A DNA stretch of 7,680 nt from Nitrososphaeraceae archaeon (lineage in GTDB: Archaea; Thermoproteota; Nitrososphaeria; Nitrososphaerales; Nitrososphaeraceae): NCBI GenBank assembly GCA_025449515.1, contig JANWJI010000200.1, positions 1-7,680 of the forward strand, read 5' to 3'. Below, piece after piece: positions 6,597 through 7,680 of the stretch (position 1 is its first letter; each line of letters starts with the position of its first letter). The notes beneath the pieces were generated by a model. It searched no databases. It was not told where the DNA came from and worked only from the letters and a program-made list of their open reading frames with translations. The translations under genes were made by a program, and so were the position numbers.

Positions 6597-7385
6597 TCAA
6601 ATTTTTTTAAAATCTGTAACCAATATTCTCATTTTTCTTTCAATGTCTAATTTCAGATTATATAATACTAACTTCCTAGTTTCAAGATCTATCTCATTAA
6701 TTGTTTCATCAAATAAGTTGTTAAAAAAAGTTCTTCGTTCTATATCTTTAAAATCTAGCCAGAAGACATGCAGAAATAGATCTACCACCTCAACGATAGA
6801 ACGGTCAATCCTAACCAGAGTATCTCTAAAAAGAATAACAATATTTTCAAAAACTCCTTTCTCCTTACATTTTTTAAGAAATTTTGAATAGAATATAGAA
6901 GTCGAGGTAGAAATGAGATTATCTTCAATAGTAAAAATATTACAGAGTAGATCATATATCTCACTACAGATAACCTCTTGCGAAGTCTTGGAATCAAAAC
7001 TTTCAATGATCCACGCAAGCAAATACCCATATTCTGTGAATTCGTAGGTAGGAGTCGCGCCAGTTCCTTTAGCCATTGGTCTATCTCCCATAATATCAAG
7101 TAATCGAAGTTGAATAAGATTATTCAATTTGTTCTTGACTGTCTTTAGAGGATTTTCTATCCTATCTTTCGTGCGTTCAACTGTACTATCCTCATTGTCA
7201 GTAGTTAACCAATCTGTAATCTCCCATGACGTAAATGAAAGACCATTATTTTCAGATCGATTATGGTTTAGTGCCAAGGAATATCGAAGGATATTTTGGT
7301 ATAAAGATGCACTGTAAGTATATTCCCCACCCTTATCCTTTCTTGCAAATATAGAACTGATTGCAAGTGGTTCAGACGTTCTCAA
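6597..7385 (-). CDS. Hypothetical protein with probable winged-helix region (262 residues)
   Basis: I cannot name a family. The N-terminal half looks like a winged helix: a helix at about 28-40 (LYQNILRYSLALN), a SWEITDWL helix at 53-60, a basic helix NPLKTVKNKLNNLIQLRLL at 78-96 that would be the recognition helix, a glycine-rich turn (MAKGTGATP) and a YEFTEYGYLLAWII strand-helix at about 114-127. Residues 135-262 are mostly helical, rich in Ile, Leu, Phe and Lys, with no catalytic motif and no clear membrane span. The start is a TTG at 7383-7385: in frame there is a stop eight codons above and the first ATG is about residue 99, inside the fold, so TTG is the only reasonable start. It has no SD; AT-rich sequence at 7396-7422 could hold a TATA box. 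The gene lies 49 bases after one double-CxxC gene and 4 bases before another. A transcription regulator is plausible, but other roles are open. Confidence 0.72.
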   Translation of the reverse strand: MRTSEPLAISSIFARKDKGGEYTYSASLYQNILRYSLALNHNRSENNGLSFTSWEITDWLTTDNEDSTVERTKDRIENPLKTVKNKLNNLIQLRLLDIMGDRPMAKGTGATPTYEFTEYGYLLAWIIESFDSKTSQEVICSEIYDLLCNIFTIEDNLISTSTSIFYSKFLKKCKEKGVFENIVILFRDTLVRIDRSIVEVVDLFLHVFWLDFKDIERRTFFNNLFDETINEIDLETRKLVLYNLKLDIERKMRILVTDFKKI

Positions 7386-7395
7386 ATGTGATACA

Positions 7396-7422
7396 CAATA
7401 TATGTATTAACCAGTTAAAAAT
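7396..7422 (-). promoter_or_regulatory. Possible promoter before the winged-helix gene
   Basis: On the minus strand this 27-base stretch reads ATTTTTAAC, then GGTTAATACATATATTG, ending about 10 bases before the TTG start. It offers several TATA-like boxes at roughly -16 to -35 from a leaderless start. The T5 run could also serve as a weak terminator for the gene at 7435-7668. No single box is convincing. Confidence 0.25.
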
Positions 7423-7434
7423 TCTTTTGGGGGG

Positions 7435-7668
7435 TCAAGGAATAATTATGCAATTATCATGTTTGCATTCAAAGCATTTTACTCCATTTAGTGGAATATG
7501 AGGAGTTAAATTACTTCTCTTTATATAATGCATAATTGGCCAATCAATCAGATAGTAACTATCACAGTTTCGACATTTTGTCTCCAGAACAATTAAGTCA
7601 GCCCGATCTCTTAATTCAAAGCAACGTCGTTCGAAGTCGCGATGATAGACCTTTATTCCCCTTCTCAT
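7435..7668 (-). CDS. Small double-CxxC protein, copy A (77 residues)
   Basis: Probable small zinc-binding protein. Cysteine pairs C32-x2-C35 and C65-x2-C68, 29 residues apart, could bind one metal ion; C16 and C73 are extra. The first 14 residues are basic (MRRGIKVYHRDFER) and have no counterpart in the related 65-residue protein downstream. From residue 15 the two align through the first CxxC and the following aspartate (shared F17, R20, A23-D24, L28-E29, C32, C35, D36), and the second pair sits at nearly the same distance. The ATG at 7668 follows an in-frame TAA a few bases above, so the gene is complete within the window. It is first in a minus-strand cluster with the winged-helix gene. 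A stop codon next to a run of six C marks its end. Role unknown: partner protein, regulator or nucleic-acid binder are all possible. Confidence 0.68.
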   Translation of the reverse strand: MRRGIKVYHRDFERRCFELRDRADLIVLETKCRNCDSYYLIDWPIMHYIKRSNLTPHIPLNGVKCFECKHDNCIIIP

Positions 7669-7680
7669 TGCTTACTGGTA

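Noticed and set aside
6782..7099. A 105-codon minus-strand frame rich in leucine inside the winged-helix gene
   Set aside because: It overlaps the longer frame in another phase; its leucine richness follows from the AT-rich codons of the real gene.

Overview
The window looks like a piece of an archaeal chromosome, most likely from an AT-rich soil ammonia oxidiser of the Nitrososphaeria (Nitrososphaera/Nitrosocosmicus type). The grounds are low GC, loose gene packing, mostly leaderless-looking starts without Shine-Dalgarno (SD) sites, a zinc alcohol dehydrogenase of the Sulfolobus type and a TM1367-type cyclophilin-like protein. This assignment is inference from protein resemblance; no rRNA or other marker gene is present.

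Layout. Positions 112-1119 carry two minus-strand genes: a small cyclophilin-fold protein and an unrecognised protein of 126 residues. Positions 1120-2391 form about 1.27 kb with no convincing full-length gene. That stretch holds two very short reading frames with strong SD sites, a possible decayed integrase fragment, T-rich tracts and small repeats. Positions 2392-6278 are a plus-strand cluster: zinc alcohol dehydrogenase, aldehyde dehydrogenase of the succinate-semialdehyde type (4-base overlap, GTG start, embedded SD) and, 48 bases later, a patatin-like serine hydrolase with a C-terminal DUF3734-type region. Positions 6395-7668 are a minus-strand cluster facing it. In that cluster a 262-residue protein with a probable winged-helix region sits between two small proteins, each with a pair of CxxC motifs. 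The two small proteins are visibly related to each other.

How the genes may work together. The dehydrogenase pair can take an alcohol through its aldehyde to the acid. If the aldehyde dehydrogenase acts on succinic semialdehyde, the natural alcohol would be 4-hydroxybutyrate. A patatin-type hydrolase next door suggests release of a hydroxy acid or fatty acid from an intracellular ester store (polyester or lipid) before oxidation. This is a hypothesis from gene order. The CxxC / winged-helix / CxxC cluster has no function I can name. Its layout suggests a DNA- or RNA-binding regulator co-expressed with two small metal-binding partners, and it is the best candidate here for something undescribed.
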